This document shows positions 1 through 7,810 of a stretch of DNA of 64,000 bases, piece after piece (the first letter of the stretch is position 1; each line of letters begins with the position of its first letter). The notes beneath the pieces were generated by a model. The model was not told where the DNA came from and searched no databases. It saw nothing but the letters and a program-made list of their open reading frames with translations. The stretch is from Mastigocoleus testarum BC008. Its GTDB lineage: Bacteria > Cyanobacteriota > Cyanobacteriia > Cyanobacteriales > Nostocaceae. The stretch is from contig NZ_LMTZ01000097.1 of assembly GCF_001456025.1 (NCBI RefSeq), forward strand, positions 1 to 64,000. Direction: 5' to 3'. The position numbers and the translations under genes are program-made.

Positions 1-55
1 ACTAATCTTTCCCTATTGACCAAAATTTTCTTTTGGTGAGGAGAACTTCAGAAAT

Positions 56-274
56 TTATTTCTTGGTATCTCCAACGACCCGCACTACTATTCCTGTGAC
101 CTCACCTTTAGTTAATGTAGTTGGATTATTGCGATCAGTTGATTGAGCATAAGTGGGATTTACTGATGCTGTTAAGATAAGTATTGTAGCGATAGATATC
201 GCAACCTGTTTGCAAATCGCAATCGTTTCTAAAAATTTACTCGGTTGCTTATTAAGTTTTATATTTTGCAGCAT
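56..274 (-). CDS. Small secreted hypothetical protein (72 aa)
   Basis: I do not recognise this protein. Residues 1-43 look like a signal peptide: a lysine-containing N-terminus, a hydrophobic stretch (VAISIATILILTA) and a likely cleavage site at TYA-Q. The mature part would be only about 29 polar residues ending in GIVVRVVGDTKK. It starts with ATG at 274, and an AT-rich gap lies upstream. Export to the periplasm or beyond is inferred from the signal peptide. There is no operon partner in the window. Confidence 0.55.
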   Translation of the reverse strand: MLQNIKLNKQPSKFLETIAICKQVAISIATILILTASVNPTYAQSTDRNNPTTLTKGEVTGIVVRVVGDTKK

Positions 275-1018
275 GGTTGATTTTACGTATTTTGTATTTA
301 TAATTAACTTGTAGTGGAATATTGTTCGTATAGACGCTATTTGACAAGAATTTGTATCAAATATAAATATTATTTAAGACTCAACAATCTTAGATCTATA
401 AACTTAAAACTTGTATAAACTTAAAAGTTGTAAACTATAGCAGTTTCTACTTGAATAAAATACATCTTGTATTTCTAAATATAGAGATGCGTTCATCGTT
501 ACAAAGCGTGTCCGCAGAACATAGATGCATCTTAACTTTAACCTAGTGGCTACGCTAAGCTGACGCATCTTGGAGAGCGTATTATAATCAAACGAGAACC
601 ACTACATAATGATATTAAAACCAAATTTTTTCTCATCAATAATTACATATAATGAGCGTTACCACTTGTTTAAAGAGTTGAATTGTAAATTTTGATTAAC
701 AGTTATTTTAATTTCAATAAAATAGAAAAAACTTTTAATAAATAATAAACATCATGAGATAAGAAAAAGAGAAAGGCATATGGAAATCATCATAAGCCTA
801 TAAAAATAACGTACTCAAAAGCTTTTTTTGAAGTTGTACTTAATTCATGATGTGAGGATTTCTTTGTAGTAAAAGTTGTAAGAATAATAGGTTTAAAGGT
901 ACTGCGAATACAGGAATTAAAGACAGAGTTAAAACCTGAGTTAAAACCTGAAAATAATAAGCAGCGGATGCAGTTATTAGATTGGAGTGAGGAAAGCGCA
1001 ACGTTAATATGACTGCAG
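275..1018. other. AT-rich intergenic region with palindromic repeats
   Basis: No convincing gene. Bases 490-585 hold a GC-richer dispersed repeat typical of these genomes (phrases such as AAAGCGTGTCCGCAGAAC and GTGGCTACGCTAAGC). Around 925-955 there is a short tandem duplication (GAGTTAAAACCT twice). An 81-codon minus-strand frame at 790-1035 is biased by that duplication and is not called. Confidence 0.5.
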
Positions 1019-1393
1019 TCAGTCATTAGGCTCAATTAACTTAAAGCCCCAAGGTTTTAATGCTGTGATCGCGACTTCTTCATCTATACCTTCATAAGCT
1101 TCCCATTCTTCGGGATGCTCTTTAGGATGTCCATCACCTATATTACCTGCTACTTTAATAATGGGAATATCTACGGATAAATCAGCATAGGTGCGGATGC
1201 TAATCGTATCACGCTCCATTGATATGGGTAGGACTAATTGAACTTTGTGTCCTACAAACTTTGCTTTCTTCTGTGAGTTAGCAACAGATTCGCGTATTAA
1301 ACAGATATCACCAGCTGTTCCCCAAGTAGTTTTGTAGATATAAAGGAACGAAATATAAGTTTTTGGCTTGATGGCTCTTTTGAGAACTTTCAC
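1019..1393 (-). CDS. Hypothetical protein (124 aa)
   Basis: Family not recognised. The C-terminal two thirds look like a genuine small soluble domain: a central stretch ISIRTYADLSVDIPIIKV, then a charged motif GDGHPKEHPEEWEAYEGI, ending KPWGFKLIEPND. The start is GTG at 1393, preceded about 10 nt upstream by AGGA; a shorter product from the internal ATG at residue 59 is possible. There is no signal peptide or membrane segment. It stands alone, with long gaps on both sides. Confidence 0.55.
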   Translation of the reverse strand: MKVLKRAIKPKTYISFLYIYKTTWGTAGDICLIRESVANSQKKAKFVGHKVQLVLPISMERDTISIRTYADLSVDIPIIKVAGNIGDGHPKEHPEEWEAYEGIDEEVAITALKPWGFKLIEPND

Positions 1394-1722
1394 GATCTGT
1401 AATTCCTGTTCTTCGTTTCTGATTCAATCATTTAATTATCGCTGGTTTGAAACCAAAAAATGTATAAAAAATACTATGAATTTCAATTAAGCTCACTTTT
1501 ACATATTCAGCAGATAAGAGCGTTTGGAAGCTTTTGCACTTGGTTTGGAATTTTTATGTGGATTTAATTACATGAATATAATTTTAGGTTAAGTGACGAT
1601 AAAGTTAAGGTAAATTCCACTTGTTAAATTTGTTGTGACTGATTTTGCTACCTTAAACTTCAGTGGTAGTAACGAATAACTCATTAAGGAAATTGATTGT
1701 CATATAATTTTCTAATCCATAC
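1394..1722. other. Intergenic region, nothing recognised
   Basis: AT-rich spacer between two minus-strand genes. I see no RNA gene, strong terminator or long repeat. Confidence 0.4.
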
Positions 1723-2202
1723 TTAGAGCTTTTTGAAGTATCTAGCAACTGACCAAAGTTCAAAACCTGACTTTTCATAGGTGTGACGTGCTGGAGCATG
1801 ACCGGGATCGCCTCCAGTCTCAACCATTGCAATAGACATGCCAGCATCTTTCATCCAATCCAAAGCAAATTCTATCAGAGCGCTGCCAATACCGCGACCT
1901 TGAAAGTCTGGATCGACAGCAAGCATATAGATTTCACCCATCCTGTCTTCTGAGTGAAGTTTCACGGCGACAAAACCTACTGTTGCTCCTACATTGATCG
2001 CAACCCATACATTTGTATCCTCTGCAGCACAGACATCCTTCACGGCTTTTTGCTGGCTCACACGCCAATTATCAGGATAAAATGCTTGGTATACATCAGT
2101 ATTCATGGCTTTCTGAATAGAATCAAAGACTGGAGTCCATGCTCGAAGTGAAAGACGAATAACGGCATCAAGGTGCTGTGGGTCGTATGGTTCAATACGC
2201 AT
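1723..2202 (-). CDS. GNAT family N-acetyltransferase
   Basis: A 159-residue single-domain GNAT enzyme expected to transfer an acetyl group from acetyl-CoA to an amine; the substrate is unknown. The acetyl-CoA motif A is clear at about residues 95-112 (LAVDPDFQGRGIGSALI, matching the Q/RxxGxG/A pyrophosphate-binding signature). The GNAT C-terminal pattern follows (ARHTYEKSGFELW). The length is normal for the family. It is monocistronic on the minus strand with a MITE-like element just upstream. Similarity to aminoglycoside or peptide acetyltransferases cannot be judged by eye. Confidence 0.88.
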   Translation of the reverse strand: MRIEPYDPQHLDAVIRLSLRAWTPVFDSIQKAMNTDVYQAFYPDNWRVSQQKAVKDVCAAEDTNVWVAINVGATVGFVAVKLHSEDRMGEIYMLAVDPDFQGRGIGSALIEFALDWMKDAGMSIAMVETGGDPGHAPARHTYEKSGFELWSVARYFKKL

Positions 2203-2319
2203 GTTGATATGACCTCTAAAATATACAGAATAATTTTGGGTAAAAGTACTACCAGTAAAGTACCGAAGAACAACTAAAGATAATTTAAAACCTGTAAGAA
2301 TTATTCACCAAGAGAATTT

Positions 2320-2449
2320 ATATGATGTCTGCTTAATTAAATTACTTATGAAAAAATATGTTTGTAGTAGCGCTTTAGCGCCAATATTTGTTTACCGCGC
2401 TAAAGCGCCACTACGAACCTTATTACAAGTGTTTTAACGGATATGATAT
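2320..2449. mobile_element. MITE-like inverted-repeat element, copy 1
   Basis: About 130 bp with inverted ends (ATATGATGTCTGCTTAATTA on the left, CGGATATGATAT on the right) and an inner hairpin made of GTAGTAGCGCTTTAGCGC and its inverse GCGCTAAAGCGCCACTAC. Two close relatives lie at 48430-48554 (opposite orientation) and 51787-51911. It has no coding capacity, so if mobile it would depend on a transposase in trans. Confidence 0.75.
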
Positions 2450-2520
2450 TACACTTCATTTGAATTAGTAAAAGGCAAATGAATTAGGAGGCTGTACTCT
2501 TGCATAAATGTTAAATAAAT

Positions 2521-4455
2521 TCAAGAACTAAGATATTCATCAAATCTTTCCTGTAGTTGTTCTACTGTTAAATTTTGAGTCCAATATTCAACCATTGCAT
2601 GACCAAAAGCCCAAGCATTGCGATATCCCCTTTGGGGATGCGCGAAGCTATCCGGGGATTCGGAATTTTTCATCAGGACAGGCCATAATGTTAGTAAATC
2701 AAATTTGAGTTGCTTTTCACCTGTATCTAATAGTAGAAACAAATCATACGCCATTTGCAATTTACCAATAACTATAGGTAACTGTTCTACTGGGATTTTT
2801 TCTGCTAGCGCATATGCCAAAGTTGGGGAACCTGTTGATAATGTGGAAATAAACTGCAGCACAGGACTTTTCAGTAAAGCTGTGACTCCTTGGGTTGTAG
2901 TCATTTGGAAAGTATAGCGATCGATTATTTTGGCTGCTGCAACTGTACGGGCTTCGAGATCCCGCAAAAATCGAGCCAAACGTAGTTGCTTTGCTGGCGC
3001 GATCGCATTTATTAGTCCCAAAGATAGTTCATCTACATTCCAAACTTGGCGATTGGTTTTTATATCATAGGTAACAACCGGTAAAACCTGCTGGGAAAAT
3101 TCCCCAAGTAATTCAGCCCGATATTTCGTAGCTTCCCGAATTGCAATTTCTTTGGGACGTCCCCCTTCTAGCCAGTTGTAGGGAGGTTCCCATTCCCGGA
3201 TCGGACGCAGGCGATCAACTTGAGTGACAATGGTAATTACAGGTAAATCTTCTACTTCCTCCTTCATCTCCTTGAGAAAGTCTGCATCCATTTGTAGTGC
3301 TGGATCTAAAGCAGGTGTAACTAGTAACAACAAATCTGCGGTAGTTGCATAATCAAGTACAAGTTTGCGGAAATCTGCATTATTAATTTGCTCGTAACCG
3401 GGAGTATCCCAAAGTGTCAGGGTTCCACCGGTGGAAGTTTCCCAGTGATAATTTTGAATTTTATCGGTACTGGGTAATACGTCAACTTCCGCTAATTCCA
3501 ATTGAAATAATGTATTGATTAAACTACTTTTTCCCGCTCCAGTTCGCCCCACAAGTAAAATATTTACTGGTTTTTGTTCGACGACCTCTACAGGTTCGGC
3601 TTGCACCAGAATTTCTTTCAAAGTTTGGGTTTTTGCTTTTGGTAGACTTAACGTGGATCCAGAAACTTCTACAAATGGTAAGTTATCCCCACCATAAAGT
3701 GCTACAGCCTGCTGACAGAGATTACGCAATGCAGCTTCGCGCAACATCTGACTTAAATTTACTAGTAATTGTTGACTGGCTTGATCCCCATAATTTTGAC
3801 TGACCCGTTTCGCGATCGCGGCGATGGGATTTAAGAACCACTGGGCTAAATTCCAAGTATTCCAGAGTTTGCGGGCTGATGGTTCTAGTTTTTGGTAAAC
3901 TTCATAGGCGCGATATGCTTGTCCTACCGTAACTTGATTGAGGACTGGTGATAATTTCTGCATCCACCGGTCCATATCATCTACTGTACCCCTGATTAAA
4001 CCGTAGGCTTGGGGGACGTAAATATTTAGCAGCGGATATTTGACTTCCGGGTGGTAAATATTAGCAATTGCAACGATTAAATCTTGACATCTTTGCCAAA
4101 AAGTTTGCCAGTCTTCCCAAATTGGTGCATCTTCTCGCGTTGCTTGGAGAATTCTTTGGAGTGTCTCTTCTACTTGTCTGACGTTGTCATCTCCTGCTAT
4201 TTGGGCTGTATTCTCCGCCAAAGACTCGATTTCTTCGTTAACCTCGGCGATTACAGCTTCTACCTCTTCGAATTGCGAACGCGTCCATTTCACCAGTAAC
4301 CAACGCCAACCTACCAAGACAAGGGTGAATATCCCCCAAATCCAGTTAATTCCCCATTCGTGAATTTGCAAACTTGCAGATACTAATATAAAAATCACGA
4401 TAGTTGCAAATGGGGTTGCTAAGGTAATCCATTGCCAAGGTTTTAAGCTAATCAT
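2521..4455 (-). CDS. Membrane-anchored Era-like/50S-binding-type GTPase
   Basis: A 644-residue P-loop GTPase. Two hydrophobic segments at about residues 10-30 and 36-56 anchor it to a membrane. A helical region follows (60-290), then the G domain: G1 GRTGAGKSS (303-311), G3 DTPGYEQ (350-356) and G4 TQVD (411-414). The C-terminal ~200 residues are helical. The layout resembles cyanobacterial GTPases related to Era/YfjP and DUF697 proteins, but the cellular role is unknown. Residues 604-612 (FAHPQRGYR) are encoded by a palindromic repeat also present in the thioesterase gene at 44651, so they look like an in-frame insertion. Monocistronic. Confidence 0.85.
   Translation of the reverse strand: MISLKPWQWITLATPFATIVIFILVSASLQIHEWGINWIWGIFTLVLVGWRWLLVKWTRSQFEEVEAVIAEVNEEIESLAENTAQIAGDDNVRQVEETLQRILQATREDAPIWEDWQTFWQRCQDLIVAIANIYHPEVKYPLLNIYVPQAYGLIRGTVDDMDRWMQKLSPVLNQVTVGQAYRAYEVYQKLEPSARKLWNTWNLAQWFLNPIAAIAKRVSQNYGDQASQQLLVNLSQMLREAALRNLCQQAVALYGGDNLPFVEVSGSTLSLPKAKTQTLKEILVQAEPVEVVEQKPVNILLVGRTGAGKSSLINTLFQLELAEVDVLPSTDKIQNYHWETSTGGTLTLWDTPGYEQINNADFRKLVLDYATTADLLLLVTPALDPALQMDADFLKEMKEEVEDLPVITIVTQVDRLRPIREWEPPYNWLEGGRPKEIAIREATKYRAELLGEFSQQVLPVVTYDIKTNRQVWNVDELSLGLINAIAPAKQLRLARFLRDLEARTVAAAKIIDRYTFQMTTTQGVTALLKSPVLQFISTLSTGSPTLAYALAEKIPVEQLPIVIGKLQMAYDLFLLLDTGEKQLKFDLLTLWPVLMKNSESPDSFAHPQRGYRNAWAFGHAMVEYWTQNLTVEQLQERFDEYLSS
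2620..2648 (-). repeat. Palindromic element inside the GTPase gene, copy A
   Basis: A 29-bp segment whose reverse complement reads GCTTCGCGCATCCCC-AAAG-GGGATATCGC; ATCCCC/GGGGAT form a hairpin stem. It is identical over 29 bp to 44997-45025 on the plus strand. In both genes it is read in the same frame and gives FAHPQRGYR. Confidence 0.85.
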
Positions 4456-4574
4456 TGGTTTTGTAGGTGTTTAAATGAGATTTCCTATCACTATTTTCAG
4501 TCAATAATTCTTTGACGGTAAAGGAAACTCAGGGAAATTACAATCATTCAAGTTGTTAAACTAGGGGTTTTGCC

Positions 4575-5060
4575 ATGTTAATTCGTAGAGCTTCAAAATC
4601 AGATTTCGAAAGTATTTGGAGTATTTTTCAAGTTGTAATAGAACCAGGTAATACATACGTATTTGCTCCTGATACTAGTCGCGAAGATGCTTTTGATTAC
4701 TGGTTTGAAACAGGTATAAAAACATTTGTGATTGAAGATGACGAACAAATAGTTGGAATGTATAAGCTTGTTACAAATCAACGGGATCTTGGTTCCCACG
4801 TTGCAAATGCTTCTTTTATGGTTAATCCAAACCTTCAGGGTAAAGGGATTGGAAAACTAATGGGATTGCACTGTATTGAAGAAGCGAAAAAAGCCGGTTA
4901 TCTTGCGATTCAATTTAACTTTGTTGTAAGTACGAATAAACCCGCAGTCACCTTATGGGAGAAATTGGGATTTACAATTGTAGGAACATTACCTAAAGCA
5001 TTTAAACATAAAGAATTGGGATATATTGATGCCTATGTGATGTATCGGTGGTTGGAATAG
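4575..5060 (+). CDS. GNAT family N-acetyltransferase
   Basis: A 161-residue GNAT acetyltransferase. Motif A is at about residues 86-104 (FMVNPNLQGKGIGKLMG), giving the QGKGIG acetyl-CoA loop. The end of the domain has the usual NKPAVTLWEKLGFTIVGTLP pattern. The acceptor substrate is unknown. It is divergent from the GTPase gene to its left. The ATG at 4575 lacks a strong ribosome-binding site but fits the family N-terminus (MLIRRASKSDF). The sequence resembles the L-amino-acid/phosphinothricin-type GNAT group, but that is only an impression. Confidence 0.9.
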   Translation: MLIRRASKSDFESIWSIFQVVIEPGNTYVFAPDTSREDAFDYWFETGIKTFVIEDDEQIVGMYKLVTNQRDLGSHVANASFMVNPNLQGKGIGKLMGLHCIEEAKKAGYLAIQFNFVVSTNKPAVTLWEKLGFTIVGTLPKAFKHKELGYIDAYVMYRWLE

Positions 5061-5186
5061 AGATTTAATTTGTAGCACCATTCCCTAATATACACAATAT
5101 TCAGTAAAAATTCTTAATACACCTTTTCATGATGTAATTTTTCAAGCTGGAGGACTCTAATAAAAGATGATTTTGGAAAAATTTTT

Positions 5187-6554
5187 CTACAAAGCGATCG
5201 CATTGTACTTAAAAGCATTGTCCCAAACATAGTCAATTACAGCTTTACTATCATCTAAAGAAAGCAACTGACAATACCCTTGCTCATCATAAGTTAGTAA
5301 AGGTACCTCAGGGGTATTTTCTACTTCATTACAGTTTTGGTGAACTTTACCACGGATATTTGCCAAATTATCCAAAGGACCGTGAATATCAAAATTAATT
5401 GTAGTGCCTAACTTTTTCTCCATCCATTCTTCAACGCGAGAATCTAGCTGTTCGGGAGTCAGGGGAACTGGACTAGTAAGGAGGTGATAATACACTAGAA
5501 TGATTTCCTTGCATTCCTCCTCTTCAGCAAGATCTATCAGCATTTGAAACACACCATCATTGTTAGCTAAGTTACTAAAGAAAAGAGTATCACTGACCTT
5601 TTTCTGAAACTGTATTTTTTTACTTTTATATTTACTATATTGTTTAAAAGCAAATCCACCCAAAGCCATTCCTAAAGATAAAGTTGCGACTAAAACTGGC
5701 ATTAAATCACGTACTTTAGATTGCTCTATATCTAAATCTTCAACTAAAGGCTGTGCATTTAAAAATATTAGAATTGCAGCTATAAGTAATAAAATATTTG
5801 GTAATGCTCTTAATATTAACGGAATTGCAGCCCCTATAGCAGGAATTCCAAATAATAGTCTATCTTTCCAAGTCATACTAGTAGTAACATTAGGAAATAG
5901 TAAATCTATATCTGATTTTGGAATATCTTTATAAAAATATAAATACATTTTACCTGGAGTGAAATTCAAGTCTTTGACTTTAATCTTTTTCCCATGAAAG
6001 TAAGCTGCTTCCTTGAATTTAATAAGTAAAACAATTCGCTCAAAAATTTCAATTGTTTTTTCTTGACGCCAAAACAAGAACTTCTTAATCGAAATTTTCT
6101 TAATAGTGTCACCCCGGTAATAACATAAGCATCTATCAAAATCATCAAAATTAACTTCACTTTTCAAATTAATTAGGGATTTTGTCTCTAATGCTTTTTT
6201 AATAATTGATCTAGGCAGGCTAATATAATTAGCTCTTTCTAAGATATGATGAAATTTATTTACCACTTGCGATTCCATTTCATCATATTGCTCTGGTGTT
6301 AATTTATTTATAATTTTAATATCTGTATTAGGATTAAATTGTACATAATTATCCTTTATAATTTCCATAGTTTGATGAAAAGAAAAATGATAATATGCTG
6401 ACAAAATATGACAGAAATCTTGAAATTTTTTGGTGTCAAAACTATTTAATTGACCATCTTCAAGGCAAAGTCTAATAATATCCCGGCGACGGTAGGGAAT
6501 AAACGCTTCTCGATTTTCGTAAGTTGCCATGAATTGGTTTTTATCAGAGTCCAA
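5187..6554 (-). CDS. DUF3754 (TMEM143-like) membrane protein
   Basis: A 455-residue protein with two adjacent hydrophobic segments: one near residues 236-266 (IPLILRALPNILLLIAAILIFL), the other near 288-303 (ATLSLGMALGGFAF). A conserved phrase FYKDIPKSDIDLLFPN lies just before the first. That phrase plus the membrane hairpin is the hallmark I associate with DUF3754, the family that includes human TMEM143. The ~200-residue N-terminal part is charged and probably cytoplasmic. The function of the family is not established. Monocistronic; transcribed divergently from the FkbM gene. Confidence 0.72.
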   Translation of the reverse strand: MDSDKNQFMATYENREAFIPYRRRDIIRLCLEDGQLNSFDTKKFQDFCHILSAYYHFSFHQTMEIIKDNYVQFNPNTDIKIINKLTPEQYDEMESQVVNKFHHILERANYISLPRSIIKKALETKSLINLKSEVNFDDFDRCLCYYRGDTIKKISIKKFLFWRQEKTIEIFERIVLLIKFKEAAYFHGKKIKVKDLNFTPGKMYLYFYKDIPKSDIDLLFPNVTTSMTWKDRLLFGIPAIGAAIPLILRALPNILLLIAAILIFLNAQPLVEDLDIEQSKVRDLMPVLVATLSLGMALGGFAFKQYSKYKSKKIQFQKKVSDTLFFSNLANNDGVFQMLIDLAEEEECKEIILVYYHLLTSPVPLTPEQLDSRVEEWMEKKLGTTINFDIHGPLDNLANIRGKVHQNCNEVENTPEVPLLTYDEQGYCQLLSLDDSKAVIDYVWDNAFKYNAIAL

Positions 6555-6721
6555 GTGGTGATTTTTTTATTAAAAGCTATATTTGTATATCATCTACTTC
6601 TTTGAGTTATTAAACAAATTTGTTTACACAAAACTTTAATTTGTAAAGCTGATTGTGCAAGGTTTAAGACAATACTTCTGAGATATTTCGCTAAGATGTA
6701 TTTTATTTGTATAGAGGTAAT

Positions 6722-7690
6722 ATGACCTATCCGCGTTTAGCTTTTCTGATTTTACCCTATACCCGTCATGAACTACCTGGCTGGGGTTATCTTTTCAAAG
6801 CTTTTAAAATTTCTACTGTTGAACATCATTCGTTGTGGAAATCTGCACCTACTAAGACAATACGTCATTCTTGGCATAATCACCTAATGAAGTTGGATCT
6901 TTCCAATTGGTCCGAACGTCATACATATTTTCTTGGTCGTTTTTACGACCTCGATCTCCAATTAGCTATGAATCAAGTCTTGAAAGCTGGCGATCGCCTG
7001 GTAGATATTGGCGCAAATATTGGGATGATCACTCTACATGGTGCTGCATTAGTAGGTGATTCCGGTCATGTTGATAGTTTTGAGCCTAATCCCGAGTGCT
7101 GTCAGAGGATCAGAGAATTCTTAGAGTTGAATGATATTAAACATGTCAAAATTCATGAAGTTGGATTGTCAGATGTACGGGACACTTTAACCCTCAGTAT
7201 CCTTCACGAACATTCAGGTATGGGTACTTTAACTATACCTGAAGGTATAGAAGATGAAGTGATTTCTCAAAAATTTGAAGTACCTGTTTCTATTGGTGAT
7301 GATATTCTCAAGGAAAATTCAAAACCAATAAAATTTCTCAAAATTGATGTAGAAGGATTTGAATACAAAGTTCTAAGGGGATTAGAACAAACCCTGAAAA
7401 CTTGGAAACCTGTTGTGGTGACAGAAGCATCTTGGAAGCCTGTTGTCAAAACAGTAGAATCGAGTAATTCTATGGATAATATGGGGATGAATCCGCTGGA
7501 AATTTATCATTTCATGAAGCAACTGGGATATTTACCCTATGGTTTGACAACAAAAAGACGTTGGTTACGACATCATTTGGCTTTAATTCCAATTGGTGAA
7601 GATAATATTAAAGATTCTATCTTTTCAGATTTTCTTTGGTTACATCCAGAAAGTTCGGGTAAAGAAGCTCTGGAAAAATTTATTTCTTGA
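6722..7690 (+). CDS. FkbM family SAM-dependent methyltransferase
   Basis: The SAM-binding Rossmann motif I is VDIGANIGMITLHGA, followed by the acidic loop motif SFEPNPECCQ and the family-defining KIDVEGFEYKVLRGLE near the C-terminal half. FkbM enzymes O-methylate sugars, polyketides or glycolipids; the substrate here is unknown. The open frame extends to a TTG at 6707, but AGAGG at 6713-6717 sits just upstream of ATG 6722, which I take as the start. About 320 residues, normal for the family. No glycosyltransferases lie beside it, so the pathway cannot be inferred. Confidence 0.88.
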   Translation: MTYPRLAFLILPYTRHELPGWGYLFKAFKISTVEHHSLWKSAPTKTIRHSWHNHLMKLDLSNWSERHTYFLGRFYDLDLQLAMNQVLKAGDRLVDIGANIGMITLHGAALVGDSGHVDSFEPNPECCQRIREFLELNDIKHVKIHEVGLSDVRDTLTLSILHEHSGMGTLTIPEGIEDEVISQKFEVPVSIGDDILKENSKPIKFLKIDVEGFEYKVLRGLEQTLKTWKPVVVTEASWKPVVKTVESSNSMDNMGMNPLEIYHFMKQLGYLPYGLTTKRRWLRHHLALIPIGEDNIKDSIFSDFLWLHPESSGKEALEKFIS

Positions 7691-7810
7691 AAAGCAACAT
7701 ACAAAAAAAATTACGCATCAACTTCAAATAAACCATCTTGCCATATAATCGCTTCAATATCGCACTCCGAAGCAATTGACGTTTGGAAATCTGGTGCGTA
7801 GTTCTTTTTT

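Noticed and set aside
790..1035. 81-codon minus-strand frame
   Set aside because: Its residues (GFNSGFNSVFNS) come from a short tandem DNA duplication, and it overlaps the gene at 1019. No other sign of coding.
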